Origin: Muribaculum sp.
GTDB taxonomy: Bacteria > Bacillota > Clostridia > Lachnospirales > Lachnospiraceae
Length of the DNA: 64,000 nucleotides
Assembly (NCBI GenBank): GCA_023663505.1
Contig: JAMPHH010000008.1
Span: forward strand, 1 to 64,000
Direction: 5' to 3'
The notes under the pieces: model-generated
Database searches by the model: none
The model's input: the letters and a program-made list of their open reading frames with translations, nothing else
Told to the model about the DNA's origin: nothing
Shown: one piece after another, positions 50,374 to 58,167 of the stretch
Position numbering within the stretch: the first letter of the stretch is position 1
Layout of the letters: every line of letters starts with the position of its first letter
Program-made: the position numbers and the translations under genes

Positions 50374-51036
50374 TCACTCGCGGGAATAAAGCTTTTCACA
50401 TGTGATGTGGTCTGCCCTTAATATTTTATCGCAGTGAATGGTATCGCCGCAATCGATATCCCCGGTAATATCTCTGCAATTCACACTCTCGCCTGCGCTC
50501 ACGTTCCCCTCTATGTTGGCGCAGGTCACGCTGACTCCCGCGCTCACACTGCCGTTTACGCCGCCACAGCTCACACTGTCGCCCGCATTCACACTGCCGT
50601 TTACGTTGCCGCAGGACATACCTCCGCCTGCCTCCGCGCTTCCCTTGATATCGCCATTAATATTTGCGCTGCCCCAAACATGGAGGGAAAGCTTCTTGTC
50701 ACCCTCCAATTTCAGGTTGATAAAAGTGTCCTTGTCAAATCGGTCTTTTCCAATAATCTTGCCGTTTAAGAGCTGTACAATGTAGAGGTCTACGTCCTGC
50801 GGAACCTCAGAGATGTCGATGCCGTGGTCTGCCCTTGTGCCAAAAAACATCTCGTCCATCGTGACGTGAAAATAATCCACTATGGACGGCAGGATAGAAA
50901 CGTCAGGCATGGACAGACCTGTCTCCCATTTTGAGACCGCCTGCGCGGATACCCCGCAGCGCTCCGCTAACATTTCCTGTGAGATATCCATTTCTTTCCT
51001 GAGACGCTTAATGTTTTCGCATATTTTGAGTTCCAT
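50374..51036 (-). CDS. XRE-type regulator fused to a bactofilin-like beta-helix
   Basis: 220 residues from 51036. Residues 1-70 are an HTH_3 domain (ENIKRLRKEMDISQEMLAER; GVSAQAVSKWETGLSMPDVS). After a linker (residues 75-115), residues 118-200 are repeats of NGDIxG/NGSVxAGxSVxC type, a right-handed beta-helix as in bactofilins and cell-surface adhesion folds. No membrane segment. Perhaps a repressor that assembles filaments or binds a ligand. Own promoter at 51077. Confidence 0.78.
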   Translation of the reverse strand: MELKICENIKRLRKEMDISQEMLAERCGVSAQAVSKWETGLSMPDVSILPSIVDYFHVTMDEMFFGTRADHGIDISEVPQDVDLYIVQLLNGKIIGKDRFDKDTFINLKLEGDKKLSLHVWGSANINGDIKGSAEAGGGMSCGNVNGSVNAGDSVSCGGVNGSVSAGVSVTCANIEGNVSAGESVNCRDITGDIDCGDTIHCDKILRADHITCEKLYSRE

Positions 51037-51076
51037 GATTTTTCTCCTCTCCAAAATGTTTCTTTATGATAGATAG

Positions 51077-51104
51077 ATTATCACATGCGTATCGGTAGGG
51101 TCAA
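51077..51104 (-). promoter_or_regulatory. Sigma-A type promoter of the XRE gene
   Basis: Minus strand TTGACC, 16 bases, GATAAT. The -10 box is about 40 bases before the 51036 start. Confidence 0.5.
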
Positions 51105-51339
51105 CGTAGGGAAAGTTGGATAAATCAACTGTTGGTTGATTTTTAGTATTGAAAGCATTTCACTAATCAAATATGACTCAAGGCAGTGGGGCAGAGAATC
51201 TCTGTCCCATTTGTGAGTTTATAATTTACATTTATAATTTTTTAAGCGGAATATAAATGACAATTCAGATATTTGGTAGTAAAATTAATTTGAGAATGTG
51301 CGCAGGGAGGAGATTTTCCACCCAGCGAGTGGAAAATCT

Positions 51340-51451
51340 GAGTTGTTGTCATGGTCACATTATCGTTTGTTCATCTATGTCGATGACAGCATGGCAAGAG
51401 AATGGTACAGGAAAGAATCTTATGAGCAGACATGTACCAGAATGATAAGTT
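51340..51451 (+). pseudogene. Fragment of a DUF1016 (YhcG-like) nuclease gene
   Basis: ELLSWSHYRLFIYVDDSMAR then EWYRKESYEQT matches the conserved N-terminal domain of DUF1016/YhcG, but there is no start and it stops after 36 codons. The rest of the gap (51105-51468) holds no other gene. Confidence 0.6.
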
Positions 51452-51468
51452 GAGGGGAGGTATCCCAG

Positions 51469-52002
51469 ATGCAATTTACAACTCATTATCAATCGCCTAT
51501 TGGCGGCATTCTGTTAGCCGCTGATGAAATCGGGCTGACAGGATTATGGTTTGACGGTGGGAAATATTATGCAGACTGCCTTGCTCCTGAGCATGAGGAA
51601 AGGGACACTCCTATTCTGAAACAGGCAAAGGAGTGGTTGACGATTTATTTTGCAGGCAGAGAACTGCAATTTAGTCCGCCTGTTCATATGATTGGCACGC
51701 CCTTTCAGCTATCCGTCTGGAAAATCCTGCAAAAGATACCCTACGGCAAAACAATTACATACGGGGAAATCGCAAAGGAGATCGCGGCGCAAAAAGGACT
51801 TGCCAAAATGTCCGCACAGGCGGTCGGCGGCGCAGTAGGACACAATAAAATCTCTATCATTGTCCCCTGCCACAGGGTCGTCGGAACGAATGGCAGTCTG
51901 ACAGGCTACGCCGGAGGAATTGACAAGAAGGTGAAGCTGCTGACCTTAGAAAAGGCTGACATGCAGCGCTTATTTATCCCGACGAAAGGAACCGCGTTAT
52001 GA
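51469..52002 (+). CDS. ogt: Methylated-DNA--protein-cysteine methyltransferase
   Basis: 177 residues. The active-site IVPCHRVVG with the acceptor cysteine, preceded by GAVGHNKISI. Repairs O6-alkylguanine in DNA by a suicide transfer. Single-domain type. GGGAGG upstream of 51469. Confidence 0.93.
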   Translation: MQFTTHYQSPIGGILLAADEIGLTGLWFDGGKYYADCLAPEHEERDTPILKQAKEWLTIYFAGRELQFSPPVHMIGTPFQLSVWKILQKIPYGKTITYGEIAKEIAAQKGLAKMSAQAVGGAVGHNKISIIVPCHRVVGTNGSLTGYAGGIDKKVKLLTLEKADMQRLFIPTKGTAL

Positions 52003-52080
52003 TGGCGGGGAACGAGGAGGACATATGATGAAAAATTTTCAATGAAAATTTTGAAATGGCAGACAGTCAAATAAATTATG

Positions 52081-52109
52081 TTGACAAACGAAAGGACAAA
52101 TGATACAAT
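52081..52109 (+). promoter_or_regulatory. Strong sigma-A promoter of sdpR-sdpI
   Basis: TTGACA (52081-52086), 17 bases, TACAAT (52104-52109): near-consensus. Confidence 0.8.
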
Positions 52110-52112
52110 ACA

Positions 52113-52137
52113 TTTAACATTTAGGTTAAATGTTAAA
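52113..52137 (+). promoter_or_regulatory. ArsR/SdpR operator palindrome
   Basis: TTTAACATTTA, three bases, TAAATGTTAAA: perfect 11-bp arms just after the -10 box, ideally placed for autorepression. Confidence 0.7.
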
Positions 52138-52161
52138 CAAAACAGGGAGGGAGGTAAATAA

Positions 52162-52437
52162 ATGGGATTACAAAACACATTAAAAGCACTTGCAGATCCC
52201 ATACGACGCGAGATATTAAATCTCTTAAAAGACGGTAAAATGTCCGCAGGGGAAATTGCTGATAAATTTCCGGTTACGGGAGCAAGCATTTCCAGACATC
52301 TGTCGGTATTAAAGGAGGCGGATTTGATTCGGGATACCAGAGACGGCAAATTTATTTTTTATGAACTGAACACTTCTGTTTTGGAAGAAATTATGCTTTG
52401 GATTAAAGAGTTGGAAGGAGATAAGAAAAATGATTAA
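52162..52437 (+). CDS. sdpR: ArsR-family autorepressor, SdpR type
   Basis: 91 residues: LADPIRREILNLLKDGKMSA GEIADKF winged-helix, ISRHLSVLKEADLI recognition helix. No metal-binding Cys. It represses itself and its immunity partner, which is relieved when SdpI is engaged. Overlaps sdpI by 8 bases. Name by context and family. Confidence 0.8.
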   Translation: MGLQNTLKALADPIRREILNLLKDGKMSAGEIADKFPVTGASISRHLSVLKEADLIRDTRDGKFIFYELNTSVLEEIMLWIKELEGDKKND

Positions 52438-53068
52438 GAAAAACAAGTGGCAGTTGATAATATCTTCGATTATTATTTTATTACCCGTTGCAGCAGGGCT
52501 TTTGATATGGAATAGTCTGCCGGAACAAATGGCGATCCATTGGGGATTTGACGGAGAAGCGGACGGGTGGCTCGGAAAGGGTTTTGCGGTTTTTGGAATA
52601 CCTTTATTTCTTTTGGCAATATATTGGATTGGTATTATTGGTACTGCACACGATCCGAAGAATAAAGACCAAAACAGTAAGGTTTTTAATCTGGTAATAT
52701 GGATTGTGCCGATTGTATCTCTCGTTGTATGTAGCTTTATCTATGCGATTGCCTTAGGGAACGACGTCAATATTGTTATGATAGCGCGTCTTCTTCTTGG
52801 GTTTATGTTCGTACTGCTTGGCAATTATTTGCCCAAATGCAGGCAGAATAATACGATAGGTATCAAAGTCAAATGGGCGCTCCAAAATGAAGAAAACTGG
52901 AATAAAACGCATCGGTTCGCCGGAAAACTCTGGGTATTTGGTGGAGTGACGCTTTTGTTGACCTTATTTATAAATTTTAACGAGTTTATGTATGTGGTCC
53001 TTCTGCTGGTATTCATTATGGCGTTTGCTCCGATGATATATTCTTATGTTTATTCCCGCGGGCAATGA
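52430..53068 (+). CDS. sdpI: SdpI-family membrane immunity protein
   Basis: 212 residues, six spans; opening DUF1648 part has MAIHWGFDGEADGWLGK. SdpI proteins confer resistance to the SDP toxin and act as its receptor. No toxin gene is next to it, so it may protect against other strains. Confidence 0.83.
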   Translation: MIKKNKWQLIISSIIILLPVAAGLLIWNSLPEQMAIHWGFDGEADGWLGKGFAVFGIPLFLLAIYWIGIIGTAHDPKNKDQNSKVFNLVIWIVPIVSLVVCSFIYAIALGNDVNIVMIARLLLGFMFVLLGNYLPKCRQNNTIGIKVKWALQNEENWNKTHRFAGKLWVFGGVTLLLTLFINFNEFMYVVLLLVFIMAFAPMIYSYVYSRGQ

Positions 53069-53115
53069 GCCAAACGGCCATGCTTGCATGGACATTTGGC
53101 GAATGCCGCGAGGGT

Positions 53116-53177
53116 CAATACCCCGCTGCTTGCAGCGTTTCAAATTCCATGCCCCGTTGCTTGCAGCGGGGTTATTG
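53116..53177. repeat. Hairpin-rich intergenic repeat
   Basis: CAATACCCCGCTGC ... GCAGCGGGGTTATTG with inner GCTGCTTGCAGC. A related degenerate copy begins near 53909 before bioY, both sharing CCCGCGxGCAATGxGCC. Type of small repeat common in Lachnospiraceae. Confidence 0.5.
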
Positions 53178-53186
53178 ACTTATGGC

Positions 53187-53233
53187 GTTAAGGCTGCCAA
53201 TTTTGAATTTTTTTCAATTTTGGCAGCCTTAAC
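53187..53233. terminator. Strong 14-bp hairpin terminator
   Basis: GTTAAGGCTGCCAA ... TTGGCAGCCTTAAC with a T-run in the loop. Separates sdpI and the convergent bioY. Confidence 0.6.
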
Positions 53234-53331
53234 TTGCAAATAAGTAAACAGGTTTCAGTCTGATGCAAATAATTTCCGGTGAATTGACTTTGTCGGGCAT
53301 GAAGGAGGGAAAACTTTTTAACAAAGGCAGG

Positions 53332-53889
53332 TCATAGCAGCTCCGCCTTCACCAGTCGCTTGCGAAGTTGGATTCCGACAGCCATAGAGACGGCAAGCTT
53401 GACGATATCCCCCGGGATATAGGGAATGACACCTGCCCAAAGCGCCGCCACAAATCCCATGTGAGTCAGATATGCAAGCCACAGGGTTCCGAAAAAGTAC
53501 ATGACAATCGTTCCAAGCGCCGCTCCGATGATATGCATCACAAGCCTGCCCTTCCAATGCTCCACAAAGAAACCAAAGATCAATGCCAGAAAAACATATC
53601 CCACGATATATCCGCCGGTGGGTCCCAAGACCTTGCCGACGCCCCCACTGAAATTAGTAAACACAGGAAGCCCGACGAAGCCGAGCAGGATATAGAGCAG
53701 GACACATATGGTTCCCCGCCACATTCCAAGCACCGTGATCACAAAATAAATCGCCATGCTCCCCAACGAGATCGGCACTGGACTCACGGGAATATTCAGC
53801 GAAAACGGAGCAATCACACAAATCACCGCCGTCATCAGTCCAATCAATGCCATTTGCTTTACATTCAATCTATACTTTTCCATATCCAT
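53332..53889 (-). CDS. bioY: Biotin ECF transporter substrate-binding component
   Basis: 185 residues from 53889. Six spans with IPVSPVPISLG, LGPTGGYIVGYVFLA typical of BioY. Imports biotin, alone or with the ECF ATPase/T units, which are not in the window. Probably controlled by BirA (operator below). Confidence 0.93.
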   Translation of the reverse strand: MDMEKYRLNVKQMALIGLMTAVICVIAPFSLNIPVSPVPISLGSMAIYFVITVLGMWRGTICVLLYILLGFVGLPVFTNFSGGVGKVLGPTGGYIVGYVFLALIFGFFVEHWKGRLVMHIIGAALGTIVMYFFGTLWLAYLTHMGFVAALWAGVIPYIPGDIVKLAVSMAVGIQLRKRLVKAELL

Positions 53890-54068
53890 TTCCTCTGTTT
53901 CAATTTGCTTCCCGCGAGCAATGCGCCGAGGCCAACACCCCAAGTATTGAAGGTACAGAATATTTTATGAAATGCAGCCGAATTCTACATTATTCTGTAT
54001 TTATCCCCCTCAGTACGACAACTCCTTGGCAGATAACCGCTCCTCCAAACATCACTAAATTCTCATAC

Positions 54069-54095
54069 GTCAACCACTTATAACATATGGTTGAC
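54069..54095 (-). promoter_or_regulatory. Probable BirA operator for bioY
   Basis: GTCAACCA, 11 bases, TGGTTGAC: perfect 8-bp arms resembling the TTGTxAACC - GGTTxACAA BirA box. It covers the expected transcription start of the promoter just upstream. Confidence 0.6.
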
Positions 54096-54102
54096 AAAAA
54101 TT

Positions 54103-54131
54103 ACTATACACCGCCCTTGACAAAATGTCAA
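54103..54131 (-). promoter_or_regulatory. Sigma-A promoter of bioY
   Basis: Minus strand TTGACA (54131-54126), 17 bases, TATAGT (54108-54103). About 215 bases before the bioY start, suggesting a long leader. Confidence 0.65.
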
Positions 54132-54221
54132 CACAAATCACACACAAGTTGACATTAATCATAACACCTCCCCCAAGACTAATCAACAAGCCACACAATC
54201 CTGTTTTTCGGCAGATACCAA

Positions 54222-54449
54222 GGCGGGAGAGGACTGGTAGGGATTTTAGCGGACTTCGGCGAAGGTTGGAGCGTTTTCTTATAGTGCGCCACAAAGTAGG
54301 GTGAAATGCGCACGGATGCGCATTTCAGGCTCTAGGTGCATGGATGCACCTTAGAGCCGACCCGCAAACTGCAATCCCCCTTCCGCGCACTATTAGAAAA
54401 CACCCAACCGCAGCCCGTCCGCTAAAACCCCTGCCAGTCCTCTCCCGCC
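54222..54449. repeat. Palindromic element, copy 1 (about 228 bp)
   Basis: Outer arms GGCGGGAGAGGACTGG ... CCAGTCCTCTCCCGCC, then TTTTAGCGGAC with GTCCGCTAAAA, then CTTATAGTGCG with CGCACTATTAG. Inside are two hairpins: GAAATGCGCA/TGCGCATTTC and GGCTCTAGGTGCA/TGCACCTTAGAGCC. Second copy at 62755. No gene; a structured RNA or miniature mobile element. Confidence 0.8.
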
Positions 54450-54547
54450 GCCCCATCGCTCGAAAGCCACACCAACAGCCCTATCCTACCATGTCCCATT
54501 TCCTCCCGCCGCCCATCGCTCCAACAGCAGCCCCTCTCCACAAACCA

Positions 54548-54579
54548 CAAAAAAAGCAGTAGCCCCCATAGACTACTGC
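54548..54579 (-). terminator. Intrinsic terminator of prs
   Basis: GCAGTAG ... CTACTGC followed on the minus strand by TTTTTTTG, 34 bases past the prs stop. Confidence 0.75.
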
Positions 54580-54612
54580 CGCTCCAATCCCCCTATCTCA
54601 CCTTACAACCCC

Positions 54613-55797
54613 TTACAACTCCCCATTCTTATACCTGCTCACAATACTCTGTATCCTCTCATTAGGATTCAACAAATCACTAATCGATGAATCATGATTC
54701 AACGTGTCAATAATATACGCGATATACTTGCTCATATCACAGGTAATGTACCATTCCCGCTCCAAAAGCTCCGGCGTCTGATAAATCAGATTAGTGGTCA
54801 ACACCTTGTCAATAATCCCGTTCTCATACGCCCTGTCAAATTTCTCAAGACCGCCCGTAAACAGACCAAAGGTTGCAAATACAAAGATCTTGCTCGCCTT
54901 GCGGGACTTGAGCGCACTGGCAACCTCCAGAACACTCTCGCCGGAGGAGATCATATCGTCAATGATGATCATGTCCTTGCCCTCCACGCTGCTCCCTAGG
55001 AATTCATGAGCCACGATTGGATTGCGCCCGTTGACCACGCGGGTATAATCGCGGCGCTTGTAGAACATACCCATATCCAGTCCCAAAACGTTGGCAATGT
55101 AGATCGCACGGCTCATGCCGCCCTCGTCCGGGCTGATCACCATCATATGCTCGGAATCAATATTCAGGCTCTGCACATGACGGAGCAAGCCCTTGATAAA
55201 CTGATAAGCGGGCTGTACCGTCTCAAAGCCATGTAAAGGAATCGCATTCTGTACCCTTGGGTCATGCGCGTCGAAGGTAATGATATTGTCCACGCCCATC
55301 GCCACCAGCTCCTGCAGCGCCAACGCACAGTCGAGAGACTCTCTTGAGGTTCTCTTGTGTTGGCGGCTCTCATACAGGAAAGGCATGATGACCGTGATGC
55401 GTCTTGCCTTGCCGCCCACGGCGGCGATCACGCGCTTTAAATCCTGATAGTGGTCATCGGGGGACATATGGTTCTCGTGCCCGCACAGGGAATAAGTCTG
55501 TGAATAGTTGAGGACATCGACCATCACATACAGATCCGTCCCGCGGACAGACTCCAGTATCATTCCTTTCGCTTCTCCCGAGCCAAAGCGGGGGATTTTG
55601 GAATCCAACAGATAAGATTCTCTCATATATCCGGCAAAGGCGAGAGATTCCTTGTGCTCGCTCTCGCGCTCCGCCCTCCATTTTACCAGATAAGCATCGA
55701 CCATTTCCCCTAAGGACTTGCAGCCCTCCAAGGCGATAATGCCCAATGAACCAACAGGTATTGTTTCCAAGTTACGTTTTTCTTCGCGGGTGCCCAT
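54613..55797 (-). CDS. prs: Ribose-phosphate pyrophosphokinase, long form
   Basis: 394 residues. PRPP-binding DMIIIDDMISSGESVLEVAS and the flexible-loop KRRDYTRV region; FDAHDPRVQN metal site. About 75 residues longer than typical Prs at the front, as in Lachnospiraceae homologs. Makes PRPP for nucleotide synthesis. Confidence 0.93.
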   Translation of the reverse strand: MGTREEKRNLETIPVGSLGIIALEGCKSLGEMVDAYLVKWRAERESEHKESLAFAGYMRESYLLDSKIPRFGSGEAKGMILESVRGTDLYVMVDVLNYSQTYSLCGHENHMSPDDHYQDLKRVIAAVGGKARRITVIMPFLYESRQHKRTSRESLDCALALQELVAMGVDNIITFDAHDPRVQNAIPLHGFETVQPAYQFIKGLLRHVQSLNIDSEHMMVISPDEGGMSRAIYIANVLGLDMGMFYKRRDYTRVVNGRNPIVAHEFLGSSVEGKDMIIIDDMISSGESVLEVASALKSRKASKIFVFATFGLFTGGLEKFDRAYENGIIDKVLTTNLIYQTPELLEREWYITCDMSKYIAYIIDTLNHDSSISDLLNPNERIQSIVSRYKNGEL

Positions 55798-55815
55798 GAT
55801 ATACGCCCTCTCTTT

Positions 55816-56808
55816 CTATTCTGCCGTGTGTTTTGCTGCCAGTTTCTTACTCATGCGGATGTCCGGGCCGGTCAGCTTGCAAATATTATAATTACTGGTG
55901 ATTCGGGAGAAAATCCGATCCGAATACCGGTCTCTAAGCTCCTCAAGGCTCAGGTTCGTGGAGATAATGGTAGCCCTTCGGCGCAGATCCCGCTCGTTCA
56001 AGCAGGAGAATAGCTGTGATGTGACGAAGTTATTCGTTACCTCCGTGCCCAAATCATCTATTATTATCAATTCACAATTGTACAGGTCTTCGTAAAAATT
56101 GTAAAGAGTTTCTTTTGATTTTGTGTCAAAAGTGTATTGAGCCAGTCTGTCAAACAGTCCGACGCTGCTAAAGTAGATTACGGAGCGTCCCTTTTGCAGA
56201 ATCTCATTGGCGATACAGCCCGAGAGGAAGCTCTTGCCGCTTCCCACGGTGCCGTAGAGAAAAAGGTTGCGATAGCTGTCCGGAAATTGCTCCACGAACT
56301 CCCTGCATATTTTTACGGTGCGCTCGAAGCGCTCTCTGTCCTTCCCCTGATAGTAATCGAAGGAGAGCGTGGAGAAGTTCTCCCGGGATATGACATCCTG
56401 AATATTGGACTGCTCATAGAGAACGGAGACCTCCTGCTGACGCAGGCAGTGGCATTTCTCCTTTTGGAAGCCGTCCGTGTCAATATAGCCCGTGTCACGG
56501 CAGTCCGCACAATGATAAACAGGCTCCAGATAATCCGCGGGGAAGCCCGCGCTTATGAGTAGAGCCTGCTTTTGCTGCCTGATTTTACCTATGTAATCAT
56601 GTAATGAGGTTAGGGCGTTGTCATCACCCTCCAGAATGCTCTGCGCCTTGGCTTTGGCGACACTCCCTATAGAGTCCTCCAATTGTCGGTATTCCGGAAT
56701 GCGGCGGTAGACGCTCTCCCTGCGCTCGTCCATGAGATGCCTGTTGGCGTCGCGTGTCTGCTCATAGCGCCGCATAATGGACTCGTATTGTTGATTGTTC
56801 AATGCCAT
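55816..56808 (-). CDS. DnaC/DnaI-type helicase loader
   Basis: 330 residues. N-terminal zinc-type CADCRDTGYIDTDGFQKEKC; then AAA+ domain with Walker A GTVGSGKSF and Walker B LIIIDDLGTE. Loads the replicative helicase. Next to the DnaD-like gene in one unit. Confidence 0.88.
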   Translation of the reverse strand: MALNNQQYESIMRRYEQTRDANRHLMDERRESVYRRIPEYRQLEDSIGSVAKAKAQSILEGDDNALTSLHDYIGKIRQQKQALLISAGFPADYLEPVYHCADCRDTGYIDTDGFQKEKCHCLRQQEVSVLYEQSNIQDVISRENFSTLSFDYYQGKDRERFERTVKICREFVEQFPDSYRNLFLYGTVGSGKSFLSGCIANEILQKGRSVIYFSSVGLFDRLAQYTFDTKSKETLYNFYEDLYNCELIIIDDLGTEVTNNFVTSQLFSCLNERDLRRRATIISTNLSLEELRDRYSDRIFSRITSNYNICKLTGPDIRMSKKLAAKHTAE

Positions 56809-56827
56809 GGGTGTGCTCCTTTCGACA

Positions 56828-57901
56828 TCAATTGCTCAAAAGCTCCTTCTCCAGCTCGTCAAAGTCATAATTGTTCTGGGTGAACTGATTAAACTTGTTG
56901 CCTGATGTCGGTTTTGCGGACTTTTTGCGCTGAAAACGCTCGTCAATCTTGCGGATATCCGCCTTGTGGTGAACATTCTCCTGATACCAGCTGTTCAGGA
57001 TGCTCTCCGCGTATTCCAAGCGGTGGCGGTCCGTGGCAAGCACGGTGCGCTCGCACGCCTCCATGATCACGTCCATATCAAAGGCATATTCCTTTGTCCA
57101 ACGGGTGATGTACTCCGCTTCCTTGGCGGTGGGTGTACTGCTCTTGCCGAGGGCGTTCATAACGGTATAGACATATTTGTCGTATTTTGTAGCAAATCTC
57201 TTGGCCTGCTTGGGGGTGGTCACGCCGTTTTCCGCCCAGTTGACAGCCACTTTTTCCATATATTTGAAATCCTTCTTGTCCCGGTCTACACAGTAGGCGA
57301 TAAGATAGTCGATCAGCTCCTCGGAAAAGTGAAGCACATCCGTGAAAAACAGCACGGACTTCATCTCGGCGGGAGTCAGGGGGCGACCCATATAGGACTC
57401 CGCGATAAACAAAAGCTGCGCGGTCTCCTCCCGTCCCTTAAATTCCCGAAGGTGCTCCGCCGTATAGGTGGGCTTCGCATAGGGCGGCGCTTCCTCGACA
57501 GACTCAGCGGTCTCCGCCATAGGGGACACGGCTTGTCCGGAGGCAGGCTTATCCATGAAAATTGCCAAGGATTTGGAGGAAGCGGACTGTCTCGTGTCGG
57601 CTTCGGTCTCTAAATCCTTAAAATGAATGCCCACGGGCAGACCCGTCGCGTCATAGTCAAGGCTCAGAAGCTTCTTCTTCTCCCAATACTTCAGGGAACG
57701 GACGATCTCCTTCTCCGTGTGGTTAAATTTGTCTGCGAGATCGGACATACTGGTAGCCTGATTCGCGCCAAGCATACGGAGCAGATAGAGGTACACCTTT
57801 AGCTGCGCCTCATTCGCCCCCTCCATGTATTCGTCGATAAAGCGGTTGGATACTGCTGTGGAATTTATGTTGGAATCCTTGTAAATCGTTAAACGTGGCA
57901 T
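56828..57901 (-). CDS. DnaD-domain replication initiation protein
   Basis: 357 residues from 57901. N-terminal winged-helix part (KVYLYLLRMLGANQATSMSD LADKF) then DnaD domain with SYMGRPLTPAEMKSVLFFTD and a second half ILNSWYQENVHHKADI. Loading helper paired with DnaI. Earlier frames reach 58054 but the DnaA-box cluster is non-coding. Confidence 0.85.
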   Translation of the reverse strand: MPRLTIYKDSNINSTAVSNRFIDEYMEGANEAQLKVYLYLLRMLGANQATSMSDLADKFNHTEKEIVRSLKYWEKKKLLSLDYDATGLPVGIHFKDLETEADTRQSASSKSLAIFMDKPASGQAVSPMAETAESVEEAPPYAKPTYTAEHLREFKGREETAQLLFIAESYMGRPLTPAEMKSVLFFTDVLHFSEELIDYLIAYCVDRDKKDFKYMEKVAVNWAENGVTTPKQAKRFATKYDKYVYTVMNALGKSSTPTAKEAEYITRWTKEYAFDMDVIMEACERTVLATDRHRLEYAESILNSWYQENVHHKADIRKIDERFQRKKSAKPTSGNKFNQFTQNNYDFDELEKELLSN

Positions 57902-58010
57902 ATTCAGACAACCCTCTCTCATCAAAGTAATCAGAGTATAGCACAAGGTTTGTGAAAAGAAAATAGTCAAAATCCCGAAACACTTTTTGTGGTTTGAACA
58001 GCTCTCAAAA

Positions 58011-58167
58011 TGTGGATAATGTGGATGATGTGGATAAGAAGCGCAAAAGGACAAAATAGTGCGTTGTACTCTTAAATTTTGTCAATCGCAATATCCACAT
58101 CAAAGGATAAAATATCCACAGAAAGCAGAGGGGTATCCTTCCGCAGCTCTGTGGATATTGTGGACAA
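58011..58167. promoter_or_regulatory. Cluster of DnaA-box-like sites
   Basis: Seven TGTGGATAA-type 9-mers: 58011, 58020 and 58029 in perfect 9-base tandem (TGTGGATAA, TGTGGATGA, TGTGGATAA), reverse ones at 58091 and 58112 (ATATCCACA), and TGTGGATAT at 58150 followed by TGTGGACAA at 58159. Lies between dnaD and murC. Confidence 0.65.

Noticed and set aside
51257..51445. 62-codon plus-strand frame
   Set aside because: A different frame in the same stretch matches DUF1016, so this one is a shadow.
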